DNA of 64,000 nt from the NCBI GenBank assembly GCA_018136815.1, contig CM030934.1, forward strand, positions 1,458,979 through 1,522,978, written 5' to 3'. The translations under genes were made by a program, and so were the position numbers. The DNA is from Isochrysis galbana. Taxonomy: Eukaryota; Haptophyta; Isochrysidales; Isochrysidaceae. Each line of letters opens with the position of its first letter. Position 1 is the first letter of the stretch. The notes beneath the pieces were generated by a model, which saw only the letters and a program-made list of their open reading frames with translations, was not told where the DNA came from and did not search any database. This document shows, piece after piece, positions 1-9,707 of this stretch.

Positions 1-599
1 AGCCACAGGCCACCGCTCAGCCGCCGGCGCCATGTGGCCGAGACAAAGGCCCCAGACGGGATCAGCAGGCCCCACGCTACCACAAGCATCAAGGCATGCG
101 CAATATGCGCGGTGCGGACGTGGATATATACAGCAATAAAGCCTTGTGGCGGGCCTTCCGTAAGTGTCTGCGGCGACTGTGCTGTCTGTACACTGCCACT
201 TGGCGGTGATGGCGATGAGGGGCTGGAGAGACCTTGAGTATTCGAGCAGACAGGCATTGAGCGACTGGTCTTGCTGCGTGGACTTCCGGGGAGCGAAATA
301 TCCGTGTTAGCAAAACCTATGAGGGTAGACAGGTCCGATGATTTGGTCCAGACGCAGCATGGGTCGCCCAGCTCCAGGCCGTTGCTTTGACCGTCGCCGT
401 CAGTGTCCGCTTCACAGAGCGACTTGGTCCAGCGGAACGTGCGCTTGAAGTCGTTCGCGAAGCGATCATTGTTCGCGTGGCCAGTCGATTCTCCGTTGGC
501 GTGGCCGTTGGGGACCTCGCTCATGTAGCGCGAGCGTGCGTCGGCCTGATCGATTGAGACGAGTAGCAGCATGAGCGCCTGAGTGGATGTGCACTTCAT
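1..599 (-). CDS. Temptin-domain / cytochrome b561 membrane protein (partial, runs off the window start)
   Basis: The minus strand is open from an ATG at 597-599 to the window edge, so the C-terminus is missing. Residues 1-21 look like a signal peptide (a run of Leu/Met/Val ending in ADA). Then comes the pattern of the temptin Cys/Cys domain: VPNG, GH, an N-x-F-x-x-DF stretch, WTKSLC, the calcium-type loop DTDGDGQSNG and ELGDPCCVW. A Ser/Pro-rich linker of about 40 residues follows, and the last visible residues (HIAHALMLVVAWGLLIPSGA) match the first His-containing helix of cytochrome b561 domains. The likely product is secreted through the ER, with an extracellular temptin domain tethered to a haem-b transmembrane electron-transfer domain, by analogy with DOMON-b561 proteins. 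That function is inferred. No intron is needed in the visible part. Confidence 0.75.
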   Translation of the reverse strand, partial: MKCTSTQALMLLLVSIDQADARSRYMSEVPNGHANGESTGHANNDRFANDFKRTFRWTKSLCEADTDGDGQSNGLELGDPCCVWTKSSDLSTLIGFANTDISLPGSPRSKTSRSMPVCSNTQGLSSPSSPSPPSGSVQTAQSPQTLTEGPPQGFIAVYIHVRTAHIAHALMLVVAWGLLIPSGAFVSATWRRRLSGGLW

Positions 600-1138
600 G
601 GGGCTGAGGACGTCGGACGACGGCGAGAGAGAGAGTAGACGGAAGGTGCAAGCAGGGTGCCGACTCACTCGGCAGAGGAGAAGGATCGATGGATCACTCC
701 TCGGAAAAGACGTTATGCGATTCTTCAGTTCGGAATCTGCACGATTTTCATGATGTGCTACTTGTTACTTATGATGCCTAAACGCGCCCCGTCCGGGGAG
801 GGGGAGCCCGGGAGCGAGCACCAGTCGGCACCCGCCCGCGTGCAAACGTGCGCTCGGCCACCTCCGAACCTGGACATTTTAATTTTACAGTGTTCTCGCT
901 GCGGGACGCCGGTACCACTGCACCACATTGCCCAGGTGTCGCATTCATCACAGATGACACATGATGCGAAGATGGTGCTGCAACCTGAAGTCCAGTTATC
1001 AGTTATTTTCCCATCCCGATCCCCTCAGTATGGTATATATAGTAGTAAAATAATAGTTGAGCTATAATAGAACGATAGAACGATAGCAGCACCCACAATA
1101 ATCTGGAGGCTCGAACGGCAGCTCGCTCTATAGCATGT

Positions 1139-1212
1139 GTAGGGCGGTCAAACAGGGCTTTTAACTTCCAAGGGTGAGAAAATTCACAACGTCAAGATTG
1201 AGGATTTATCAC
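1139..1212 (+). repeat. Dispersed short repeat (GGGCGGTCAAACA type)
   Basis: A segment opening AGGGCGGTCAAACAG and continuing through a TTTTAACTTC stretch to CAAGATTGAGGA recurs in diverged form at about 27087-27165 on the same strand and, in reverse, at about 22830-22868. No terminal repeats or coding capacity are visible. It is probably a relic of an unrecognised transposon. Confidence 0.55.
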
Positions 1213-1539
1213 GAGATCTTATAGGTCTTAGGGTATGCTACATGCTACTGCTACTGGTAACCCGTAACACCACCCCCCCTTCCCCCCCCCGGGAAGCTTC
1301 CTGACCCGCTCCCCCCTGCCAGCAGCAGCTCCACGTTGCAGCATCCCGCTGAGCCCTGCTGCATCCAGCAGCGCCCTGTCGACTCCCGCTGCGCAGGCCC
1401 GGCCTGTCCCCCGCCGTGTCTAGCTGCACCGCCGCACCACGCAGCATCCCCGCCCCGTCCGGCCGCACCCTGCCGCACCCTGACTGACCACCCCACTCAC
1501 CGTCGCAACGTCGCAACGCGCGTAGACGTACGAAGCCGA

Positions 1540-1648
1540 ACGCAGACCCACGAAGACCCACGCAGCCCCACGCCCCACGCAACCCCAAGCAGGCCCACGC
1601 AGCCCCACGCAGGCCATTGTCAACGCAGCCCCACGCAGCCCCACGCAG
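1540..1648 (+). repeat. Low-complexity tandem CCCACGCAG repeats
   Basis: Irregular head-to-tail copies of CCCACGCAG and close variants. The long frames across it on both strands are repeat translations. Confidence 0.7.
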
Positions 1649-2605
1649 TTGGGGCCCCGCGCAGCCAGAGAGGGGAGAGGGCTCGCGCTGGTGTCCACGG
1701 AGGGTGGGGCAGGTCGTTCACGAAGGGTGGGCAGGGGCCCGCGCACGAAGGTCCACCGTTCGGGCTAGCGGAGTCGGACATCAACCAATTTTTTCTGTGG
1801 TCTGTGGGTGGTGGGTGGGGCAAGGGGAGAAGGGAGAAGGAGAGGGGTGGGGTGAGCGGACGGAGTTTATTTAACTTCTACCTAAGACTAAAAATTTAAA
1901 CTCAAAAAATAAAATTGGAAATTGGGAGAAAGAAGAAAGAAGGGTTAGTGGTTGGTGGGGATTCGGCGACTTTTTCAGTGCCTTATATCAGAGGAGCCCA
2001 AGAACTCTCCCTAAAGCGTTGCCTGAAGTGTGGGCCGAAGCGAGGCTTGTGCAAGGTGAGGGTGAGGGAGTGTGTTGCGGCGCGCAGGGACAGGGACATT
2101 GCCAATGTATGCGAGGCTGGCTCCAGCGCTCAGCACGCGCAAGAGGCCGCGGAAGAGGCCGAGCTTGGTGTGGGTGTGTAGTGTCCCCGATGTCTCAGAG
2201 TGAGAATGCTGCTGGGAGAGGAGCACGCTGCTGTGTGTGAGGCGTGTGCGTGTGTTTGGAGCACGGCTCTTGCAGGAGGAGGAGGTCAAGAATCAAGAAT
2301 TGGTGATTGCTCTTTTGCTCGGCGCAGAGGGTGTGTGGGCCATGCCCCAGATGCCTCTATGAGCCCTCTAGCATCTCCCACTCTTATTCTATGGTAGTTT
2401 GTAAAAGTCGTCGTTGCTGAATGAGAGAGGCTAGAGCTATCCTATGGGCAGAAGGGCAGAGCGGAACGAACGGCATATCTGAGGCAGTTCTCGATCAGGC
2501 TCGGTAGGATTAGCAAAGAACATTTCACTAACACTCCTTCACAGTACAAAAACAAGCTGCAGCATCTCGGGAGGCGCGCGTGGCGGCGGTGCGCGCGACT
2601 GGGGG

Positions 2606-3954
2606 ATGACAGACGGCATCGCTGGCGTGCCCATCGGCCACACGGCCTTCAGCTGGCTGGGCTCAGCGCCGTCCGAGGGAGCGATGGCCCATCGCAGCCA
2701 ACTTCACCAACCACCCCGACCCACCGCCCGCACGCCTCGTCGCGCGCGTAAAGCAGCTGCAATCGCAGAGGCCCAGCCGGATGGAGAGGGCGCCAAATCT
2801 GATTCTCCACCACCTTTGCCGCGGTGGCCGTTCGAGCCGCCAACGGGTGCGGTGCGGTACGTGGCGCTCTGTGCATATGACGGGGGTAGCTTCCAGGGCT
2901 GGATGGGCTCTCACAAGTCCATCTCCCTTGCTCTGGAGCGGAGGCTGTCATCGCTGCTGCGCCATCCCGTCCAGGTGGTTGGGTCTGGACGTACAGATGC
3001 TGGGGTCCACGCGAGATGCCAACTGTTCCACTTCGATGCAGTCTTTGCTCAGGGAGCTGAGGTTTTGGTGAGCGCACTCTCGCATGGACTGCCTCCTCGA
3101 TTACACGTATACCGCCTGGCGGTTGCTTCCTCGGACGGCTTCCATGCACGAACATCTTGTCTAGGCAAACGGTATGTGTACCGCATCTGCACGGGCCCTG
3201 TTGCCCCATGGGAAGAGGGTCACTGCTGGGATCGTGAGGGCGGGCCACTTGATGTTGCTGCAATGCGTGCAGCGGCGGCGCACTTGGTCGGTCGCCATCA
3301 CTTTGGAGCGTTTTCTGCGCCAACTGACGAGGAAAAGTCGTGTGCTGATCCGCGTGGGCCAGTCCGTCAGATATGGCGGCTCGACATCCTAGAACCGCAA
3401 AATGGGTCTACTCAAGCTGAGGGCGTCGTTCACTGTGCAAGACAAGGGGCAGACCGAACAAATGCGGGTGGTCCGGGGATAGGGCAACGGCAGTTGCTGA
3501 GCATTGTTGTGGAGGCCGACCGGTACCTCATGCGCATGGCACGGCTCATTGTAGGAACTCTTGTTGAGGTGTGCAGGCTTGGGCCTCAGGCTCGAATCAT
3601 CGTATTGATGTGCTGCGACAGCTACCAAGCAATCTTTTTGCTCTTGGCACTGACCAATGTGCGTCTCCCACGTACGACCCTCAGGTAGGCCGCGGCGCGC
3701 TGTTGCCCACTACCGTGGGCGAGATCCTTCAAGGGCAACAGCGGGATCGCCGATGCATCACAGCTCCAGCACGAGGATTGTGGCTGGAGAGGGTCTTTTA
3801 CAAGTTGGGATCTGAGGCGCATCCCATGGAAACATTGATGAAAGAAGCGTCCTGTGGCAGCACAGACCCGAGGGCCGCCGCTCTGCCGGGCTGGCCAGAG
3901 GTGTCGGATTATGCTGATGATATTATGTGGGCACGTCAGCCCATCTTAGAATAA
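2606..3954 (+). CDS. tRNA pseudouridine synthase, TruA/PUS family
   Basis: Converts uridine to pseudouridine in the tRNA anticodon stem-loop region. Two exons, 2606-3568 and 3685-3954, encode 410 residues. The N-terminal ~85 residues are a basic, Pro-rich extension that could be an organelle or nuclear targeting region. The catalytic domain then starts with a YVALCAYDGGSFQGW strand and has the catalytic-Asp motif GRTDAGVHA. The intron was placed because the first frame loses similarity after LIVGTLVE; splicing at 3569-3684 gives LVEVGRGALLP, the conserved TruA motif, and the second exon carries the family C-terminal APARGLWLERVFY. An internal Met at 2684 is an alternative start. Which tRNA positions are modified cannot be told from sequence. 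Confidence 0.9.
3569..3684 (+). other. Spliceosomal intron of the TruA gene
   Basis: 116 bp, GTGTGC at the 5' end and CCCTCAG at the 3' end, phase 0. Removing it joins gag to gta and restores a VEVGRG motif. The donor departs from the usual GTRAGT. Confidence 0.85.
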
Positions 3955-4625
3955 CAAGTGGCATAGAAGAGGTATGAGCCGATCAGCTCAACATGTTAGA
4001 GCCTCTCAGCTATGTTCATCATTTTCGTCAAGACATTCAAGGGTTTCTGCAATGGCGCAATAGACTCCCAACAAGGTCGCAATAGCGCGAGCCTTGTCAA
4101 AAAAAACATCTGAAGATTCTGGGCTATACACCTACCGTCTACAGGACTCTCCCCCTCTATCTCCATCGCCCTTATCTTCCCTCTCCCCACCTCCTCCCCT
4201 GCCACCCTTCTTTCCTTTTTCTTTGGTTTCCGGGGTCCGACCTCGGTGCACTACCTGAGGTCTGGTTTGGAGTGTGGTGTTCGGGCAGGCCTTTTGATTT
4301 TTCTCTCTCGTGTGTCTCGTTCTCTCGGCCATGCTTTGGTGGTTGGGTCTCGTCTAGATCGCGTTGTCTCTAGCGATGCCCTCCCTTGCCGGTTGTATTG
4401 GTGTTTTATTCGTCCTCTTTGCCTCGCTCTTTGGTTTCTTGGACAGCGTGCGCAATCCTCAACTTGGTGGCTAGCTCGGCTAGCTCCTCGCTGGGTTTGA
4501 GCCCACCTTTGTCACTTATATTAAATACGGGCCTTAGGTCGCCTATGTCCATCCTTTTCTTGGGTTGTCTTCCCATGCCCGCTTGGGCCGTTCGTGCTGA
4601 GTCGGTTTCGTGTGCGAATAATAGC

Positions 4626-4645
4626 AACTAACTTTATAGTTGGTC
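4626..4645 (+). other. 5'-terminal stem-loop of the non-LTR family
   Basis: AACTAACT, loop TTAT, AGTTGGTC. The stem pairs ACTAACT with AGTTGGT (one U-G wobble). It lies directly against the target duplication and a few bases before the ATG at 4649. Other copies have AAGT/ACTT where this one has AACT/AGTT, a compensated base-pair swap. Confidence 0.8.
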
Positions 4646-4648
4646 GCC

Positions 4649-6670
4649 ATGGAGCGCGCCGCCGCTCCCCACCTCTCCTTCGGGCCCCCCGCCGCGGGCG
4701 CCCCCCCAGTACCCATGGAGCTGTCGCTGGCGAAGCGACCGCGTCCGCCCGCAGAGGCCGAGCAGGTGAGCGCGACCCCGGTCGCGCCGCACGGCCCGTG
4801 GCCCCGGCCACACCCAACAAGGCAGCCATGCTGGCTCACCCCATGGTGGGCCACAGGCTGTAGAGCACAAAGAGCCAGCACCAAACAAGAAGAGCCACAC
4901 ATCCACTGGGCATGCCTTATGGCAGAGGCCTCTCCCACCCCGGGGACGGCCGCGCTGCCTCGGCAGCGCGACCCGAGACCGGGTGGCCCTTATGGGCACA
5001 ACACCAGCAGCAGGATCAACATGAATCAGAAGACAGACCCAGCAGCACAACAACTCACAACCTCACCCATGAACACGAACCATGATGCGCCCTTGGACGC
5101 ATGCCATCTCTCCCTGCCAATCACACCATCGGACCAAGCCACAGCCTCACCAACCCCGCTCGTCCCTGCCGCTCAGGAGCCACTCTCAGACGAAGAGCAA
5201 GGCAACTTCGAGTCAGACGCCAACTTCGAGCTATCCTTCCACCAAGAGGGGGACTACACCTTCTTGGACGCCACCGTCTACGCTGCGATTGTAGAGCTCC
5301 TTCTGGAGCTCGAAGGAGTAGACCCGGAGCCGGACTTTTGGGCCCGCTCCATCCGCGGGCCATGGCACATAGCCGTGAACGAGGACTGCGTACAACAATT
5401 CAAGGAGCGCTACGGCGACATCACTACGCTTCGCATCAATCAGACCGACGTCTCAGTCAACATCAAGGTAGACTCGATCGACGAGAAAATCAACAAGAAA
5501 GGCTCCTCTTCTCGCAAGGCATTATACAACGCCCTGCAAGACGTCGCGGCACACCTGGTCATCGAGGCCGAAGGCCTAGCGCAAGCGGCCCAAATTAATC
5601 TGAGCGCAATCATCTTCGCAATCGAAAAGGTAGGGCTTACCTTCTTGAAGGGCAACCGAGAGCGTATGAAGCTCGAAGGCGGAGCCGGAACGTTCGTATC
5701 CAAGGCGGCATACTCGACCCGATGGCACCTTTATGTCTCAGCGGGTCAAGGCTCATTTCTTGACGGGAGCTTCCCCCGGAAGCTGCTGCTTCAAATCGAC
5801 GGCAAAACAATCCCGGTAAACTACGCCGTTCGGGCGTGCAAAGAGATCAGTATGCCAGCAAACATCCAGTCTCCCCATAAGCTCATGATTCACGGCAGCC
5901 TGCGTGGCTGCAAAGGCTGGCGGCCGGAGGTGGCGCAAGGCCTCCCCAACTCGTCTCGCATCTGTGAGTGCGAACAAGAGGCGGCAAAGCGCCGCGCGCG
6001 GAACGAAGCGCAACGGCTCAACCCCCGCCCGAAATCGGCGCACGAGGCGCTAGGAAAGGGTCCCCCCAAGCAATGCGCGCGTTTCACCCAGGGGCTGTGC
6101 CTCAGGAACAAACGCGGAGTGCGCTGTAATCTCTCGCACGACGTCCCTGGAGCGTGGATCGATAACAAGTGTACGATCCGCTGCCACCTACATCCGCACA
6201 AGAAGATCCCGGGCGCCTGTTTGAACGGCCCGGCATGCCTCTTCCTCCACCCTGAGTACGTACACGCAATTGCGGCCGCGGCCAATAAACTCACGGTAGC
6301 AAGAGCGATGCCCCTACGCCCAAAACTCAAATTCGACTCCACCCTTGGATACCCAGGTGAAGGACCCATTCGCGTTGCGACGTACAACATCAACGGCACC
6401 AAGAGCGGCAAGCTAGCCGCCGTGCTATCACAAGCGCGGAAAGCGAAAATTGACGTCTTGCTCCTGCAGGAGCTGCACGCTTACGAGGACGGCTCGCACC
6501 TCCGGGCCCATAGGACAGCCGCCATGCTAGGATGGCTGTGGTTTGTCGCCCCAGGAGAGCTAGGGGACCCTGCTAGCGGAGTCGCGGTGGCGATCAGAGA
6601 AGCATCCGAACGGATAACCGCTCTGACAGATAATTCGGATGGGCGGTTAGCCACAACTCGAAAGCACTGA
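4649..6670 (+). CDS. Non-LTR retrotransposon polyprotein N-terminal part: CCCH zinc fingers plus truncated AP endonuclease
   Basis: Starts MERAAAPHLSFGPP at the first ATG after the stem-loop; the frame is open slightly further upstream through a TTG codon but that lies in the stem-loop. About the first 200 residues are Pro/Ala-rich and disordered. Residues ~190-400 look globular and unrecognised, possibly the RNA-binding part. Two CCCH-type clusters follow (CARFTQGLC...CNLSH and CTIRCHLHPH...CLFLH). The C-terminal ~110 residues open with RVATYNINGTKSGKL and DVLLLQELH, the first two motifs of the APE-type endonuclease that nicks target DNA. The domain is cut off after a GVAVAIRE strand by the internal deletion and ends in a short out-of-family tail. 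So the element is single-ORF in design, not expected to be active alone. Confidence 0.85.
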   Translation: MERAAAPHLSFGPPAAGAPPVPMELSLAKRPRPPAEAEQVSATPVAPHGPWPRPHPTRQPCWLTPWWATGCRAQRASTKQEEPHIHWACLMAEASPTPGTAALPRQRDPRPGGPYGHNTSSRINMNQKTDPAAQQLTTSPMNTNHDAPLDACHLSLPITPSDQATASPTPLVPAAQEPLSDEEQGNFESDANFELSFHQEGDYTFLDATVYAAIVELLLELEGVDPEPDFWARSIRGPWHIAVNEDCVQQFKERYGDITTLRINQTDVSVNIKVDSIDEKINKKGSSSRKALYNALQDVAAHLVIEAEGLAQAAQINLSAIIFAIEKVGLTFLKGNRERMKLEGGAGTFVSKAAYSTRWHLYVSAGQGSFLDGSFPRKLLLQIDGKTIPVNYAVRACKEISMPANIQSPHKLMIHGSLRGCKGWRPEVAQGLPNSSRICECEQEAAKRRARNEAQRLNPRPKSAHEALGKGPPKQCARFTQGLCLRNKRGVRCNLSHDVPGAWIDNKCTIRCHLHPHKKIPGACLNGPACLFLHPEYVHAIAAAANKLTVARAMPLRPKLKFDSTLGYPGEGPIRVATYNINGTKSGKLAAVLSQARKAKIDVLLLQELHAYEDGSHLRAHRTAAMLGWLWFVAPGELGDPASGVAVAIREASERITALTDNSDGRLATTRKH

Positions 6671-7016
6671 GTGATCGCCCGCGCGCATTCGTATAACGAC
6701 ACCCTGCAACACATTCTGTATAGACAGGTCACTCAACGGAACAGGAGGAAGGAGAGAACTTGCTGTTGGGGATAGGTGCACCCCGCTTGGCTCGAACCCC
6801 CCGCACGACCCGGGCCCCTAAGTAGAGCACGAGGGGAGTTGCCGCAAGGCAGGGAGTGGGGGAGTGGGAAGAGAAAGGGCGTGGCTTCGAGAGCGTCTTC
6901 CAGTGCCACGAGTGAGGCGAGAATATTAAAAATTTTTTTTTTCGTGTGCGAATAATAGAGCTTTACACAGGGCAGTGTATCTCTCTATTATCCTTATGAG
7001 TATTGATTCTTCTGAG

Positions 7017-7424
7017 TAGGGCCAGGCAAGAGTTGCTCGCTCAGACCCCCAAAGTTGCTCGTAAAAGTTGCTCGGAGTTGCTCGGAAATGGGGCTAAGTT
7101 GCTCGCAAGTTGCTCAAGTTGCTCGCTCGGAGTCCTTGCGGCGGCGCTTACATGTCGGCCCGTGGAGTGCCCCGGGTAGCCGCGCCAATGGTCCCGCCAA
7201 ACTTTATTCGGCTAGTGAGTGGCTACGTGAGTGTAGAGTGTTGTTGGTACGTTAGTTAGTTGTTAGTTGTTAGCACTTCTAAGCACAAGCATTTCAAACA
7301 CTTAGCACACATCACGATCGTTGTACCGCAACATGAGTGCGGCTTGGATTTGATCGGCAAGCGAAGCGGTTTGTAACGACCCAAAGTTGCTCGAAAAGTT
7401 GCCGGCAACTCTTGCCTGGCCCTA
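7017..7424. mobile_element. Non-autonomous hAT element with exact 8-bp target duplication
   Basis: 408 bp with perfect 20-bp terminal inverted repeats beginning TAGGGCCAGGCAAGAG and ending in the reverse complement. Both flanks carry CTTCTGAG (7009-7016 and 7425-7432), the 8-bp duplication typical of hAT. The inner side of the left end holds about eight direct copies of AGTTGCTCG, likely subterminal transposase-binding repeats. No transposase. A paralogous LINE copy at 51266-51285 preserves the empty site (GATTCTTCTGAG continuing uninterrupted). Confidence 0.9.
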
Positions 7425-7542
7425 CTTCTGAGTAGTCTATATTCTCATAGTGATAGTGAATCCTATAAGAGGATGCAACTTGAGGTTCCCTTTTTTTAGC
7501 CCCCCACATTGCCTTTTTCTACACCTTATACAATTCCAACCT

Positions 7543-9039
7543 TCACCATCGTCCCGCCCTTGTTGAAGAATGCAACCACTTCGTGAGAGTGCGAGTTGTG
7601 TAAATGATGCGAGCATGCCAGGACTCACCCGAGGGGACCTCTCGTGCCGCCATCACCTGGTATTCGAGTGGGGCACTAGCGGAATCGGAATAGGCCTTGC
7701 CGTGGCGCCCATAGTGGCGCAGCCACTGCTCAAGAATGTCCGGCTCATCCGACAGAGCTGGGTCCGCGGGAGGAGCGGCGTGGCGTTTAGCGTGACGTCG
7801 ACTCTCCCGGTCCCTGTGATGGCCTGGCTTAGACTTAGAGGCGTGGGGCCGGAGAGATCGGCGAGAATTAGAATGTAAACCTTCGGGGGCCATCATAGAC
7901 GGCCGTCCCTCCTTAGTATGATATGTTTTGCCTGCGGTGGTATAGTTGCCACCCTTGGCGCGGCGAGGCTTGCGGCGTGAGTCCGTAGACTCGGATGACC
8001 CATCGGACTCCGAGTCGCTGGTCGACGAGTAGTTGGACGAACGCGGGCTAGAGACCGGAGACGAGGACGAGCAGGACGAAGAAGTAGGGGAGCTGTAGCG
8101 GCGGCGGCGGCGGTCCTTCTTCTTGTCTTTATGAGCCTTTTTAGATTTCGATGAAGAGCGAGGGAGCGGCGGTGGCGGCGGCAAAACAACTTCGCCGCCA
8201 TCGTCGGATGGAGGTGGAGGCGGGCTGGCTGCCTGGACTGGAGCAGTAGGGAGTCGGCCTCGTTCGATCGCGCTGGTGACCGCGGCAAGCTGCTGAGAGA
8301 ACTGTGCGGCCATGGCCTGCATGAGTTCAATATAGCGCAGCTCGACGGCATTGAGCCCCGGTGAAGCCGACGAAGTTGGCGGCAGGGCCGTAGCAGACGG
8401 TGAAGAAGAAGAGAGATGAAGAAGGGAGTCGGGCAGCAGGCCCGGGGCCTCTTCACGACGAGACGGCTGACTTGGGGCGACCGAGGCGACCGAGAGGCGT
8501 TCGAGGGAGGCGTGATAGGGCTCGTAGGCGGCCTCCGAGTCCGATGGTAAGGGTGGTGGAGCCTCGAGGCATGCGCTAGAACAGGGGAGGAATCCTTCCA
8601 GAGGATGATCTTCACCCTGGAAAGACTCGGGCTTGGACCTGCCCTCCATGGGCTCCGGCGGCGATGGCGGAGATGATGGTGGGGGGACCGCAGAGAGATC
8701 AGGAGGCGAAGAAAGGGAGGGCATCACCTCCCACTGCGAGGGTGGCGGTGGATGTCCGTCCGGAGAGGAGATAGGGGGCAGGGCAGGCATGGTGCCCGAC
8801 TCTGCAGAGGTGGGGTTGACCCCCATTGAGACGTCCAGCGCGGGACGCACCGGGAGAGATTCTACACCTGACGAATTGGGATGGCCCATAGGACCTGAGG
8901 GCAATGAGGAAGGATGCATGCCGGCGGCAGGCGCGGCGGAGGAGACGACCTCAGAGGTGCTGACGGGCTGAAGCCCGTCAGCAGAGGAAGGCGGGCAGGC
9001 GGGCTTGAGCGAGGGCGAGGACGGCGGCGAGAACGACAT
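7543..9039 (-). CDS. Retrotransposon gag-like protein
   Basis: 498 residues from the ATG at 9039 (MSFSPPSSPSLKP). The first 60% is Pro/Ser-rich. A short helical stretch (VELRYIELMQAMAAQFSQQLAAVTSAIERG) is followed by a Lys/Arg- and Ser-rich block (KKAHKDKKKDRRRRR, then a Ser tract) and an RS-like tail. No CCHC zinc knuckle is visible. Assigned as gag because its N-terminus is shared with the LTR-encoded start of the intact pol element. The frame continues upstream to 9264 without an ATG. The C-terminus is arbitrary because the element is truncated. Confidence 0.6.
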   Translation of the reverse strand: MSFSPPSSPSLKPACPPSSADGLQPVSTSEVVSSAAPAAGMHPSSLPSGPMGHPNSSGVESLPVRPALDVSMGVNPTSAESGTMPALPPISSPDGHPPPPSQWEVMPSLSSPPDLSAVPPPSSPPSPPEPMEGRSKPESFQGEDHPLEGFLPCSSACLEAPPPLPSDSEAAYEPYHASLERLSVASVAPSQPSRREEAPGLLPDSLLHLSSSSPSATALPPTSSASPGLNAVELRYIELMQAMAAQFSQQLAAVTSAIERGRLPTAPVQAASPPPPPSDDGGEVVLPPPPPLPRSSSKSKKAHKDKKKDRRRRRYSSPTSSSCSSSSPVSSPRSSNYSSTSDSESDGSSESTDSRRKPRRAKGGNYTTAGKTYHTKEGRPSMMAPEGLHSNSRRSLRPHASKSKPGHHRDRESRRHAKRHAAPPADPALSDEPDILEQWLRHYGRHGKAYSDSASAPLEYQVMAAREVPSGESWHARIIYTTRTLTKWLHSSTRAGRW

Positions 9040-9707
9040 GGAACGAGCGGCGAGAGGCGAGGGCGAGTGAGAGGAGGGCTGTGATGGCAGGGGCTGGCGA
9101 GGGAAGGAGGGATTGTAGGGTATGAGTGTTACGAGAGCGAGAGCGACGAGAGCGAGAGCGACGAATGACGACTGACGACAGGACGACGGACAGAGACACC
9201 CAGGAAAACACTCCGACACTCGCCCCACGACTTTCTCACATAACTCGACTGAAATCAAACCCAAACACTCCGGCCAGACGACGACGGACGACGATCAGAA
9301 GGCGATCTGTCGGCGATCTTGTCTGAAAGGGGAATCGCACCATAACTGAAACGAGGGGCAATCCTGCCGCACAGGATTCCAAGAGACCTACCAAATAAGA
9401 CGAAAGGAGTGCGATGTGCCTAAGGGGGAGATACGAAGAGGTCGCAAATTAAACCTGATTGCCCCCAGAAGCAGATAAAGAAACGCAGGGGAGATAGCAA
9501 ATTAAACCTATTCGCGAGGCGCCTGGGAGGAAGAAAGGTGGGGAAACTTCCCTTCTCTTTCGAGAGAAAGAGAGAGGGCGCTCCACAACCCACGATCCCC
9601 CATGCATCCAAGCGAAGCTTTTGACCGAGGACGAGAACGAGAGAATTATAACGATAATACCGAACGACGAAGAGAAGCCTAACGAGTGTCGACTCGCGAA
9701 TGCGACA
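8879..9707 (-). repeat. Long terminal repeat with gag start codon inside
   Basis: 829 bp, homologous to 15441-16288. Ends are TGTCGC and (sense) CAATTCGTCA. The gag ATG lies at 9037-9039, so roughly the first 50 codons of gag are LTR-encoded. Confidence 0.7.

Larger units (their letters stand above)
600..2605. other. Intergenic region between the temptin-b561 gene and TruA
   Basis: No conserved coding region is seen. Open frames such as 657-1067 and 1336-1899 show no family resemblance and the second is translated from a low-complexity repeat. The stretch includes the divergent upstream regions of both flanking genes, a dispersed repeat near 1139 and a CCCACGCAG-rich tract. AT content rises around 1860-1930. 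Confidence 0.6.
4625..6942 (+). mobile_element. Non-LTR retrotransposon derivative with exact 16-bp target duplication
   Basis: Flanked by CGTGTGCGAATAATAG at 4609-4624 and 6943-6958. It begins with the family stem-loop, then ATGGAGCGC and a long ORF. After the ORF breaks off at 6670 inside the endonuclease domain, the sequence jumps to the family 3' tail (GGGCCCCTAAGTAGAGCACGAGGGG, GAATATTAAAAA, T run ending at 6942). Reverse transcriptase and the rest of ORF2 are absent, so the copy is an internally deleted, non-autonomous derivative. It is inserted antisense in the 3' coding region of an older member of the same family. Confidence 0.9.
4099..7510 (-). pseudogene. Old non-LTR retrotransposon 3' end, split by two later insertions
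   Basis: On the minus strand the pieces 7510-7433, 7016-6943 and 4624-4099 read as one broken LINE ORF C-terminus: a YEYHY-like stretch, then SEESILIRIIERYTALCKAL, then RTAQAGMGRQPKKR, conserved in copies near 50300, 49500 and 59450. The pieces are interrupted by a hAT element (7017-7424) and a younger non-LTR derivative (4625-6942). The 3' end on the sense strand is a CTGGGCTATACACC-type 3' UTR, mirrored here, followed by a T run (A run 4099-4106 on the + strand). Only the C-terminal coding part and 3' UTR remain. Confidence 0.8.
7543..9707 (-). mobile_element. Truncated Ty3/gypsy-type element: LTR plus gag region
   Basis: On the minus strand it starts with the LTR end TGTCGCATTCGCGA (9707) and runs through a full-length LTR (9707-8879) into the gag coding region. 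It stops near 7543 with no pol and no second LTR. The LTR portion closely matches the two LTRs of the element at 15441-22756 but with more differences and small indels, so this is an older, separate insertion. Confidence 0.75.

Noticed and set aside
657-1067. 136-codon frame with a hydrophobic stretch
   Set aside because: No family resemblance, and it lies in the upstream region of the minus-strand temptin-b561 gene.
1336-1899. 187-codon plus-strand frame
   Set aside because: Mostly a translation of CCCACGCAG repeats and GGGA runs, with no domain.
8862-8879. Primer-binding site after the LTR
   Set aside because: GGTGTAGAATC lacks the first T of the TGG expected for a tRNA CCA end; kept only as a remark, not as a feature.
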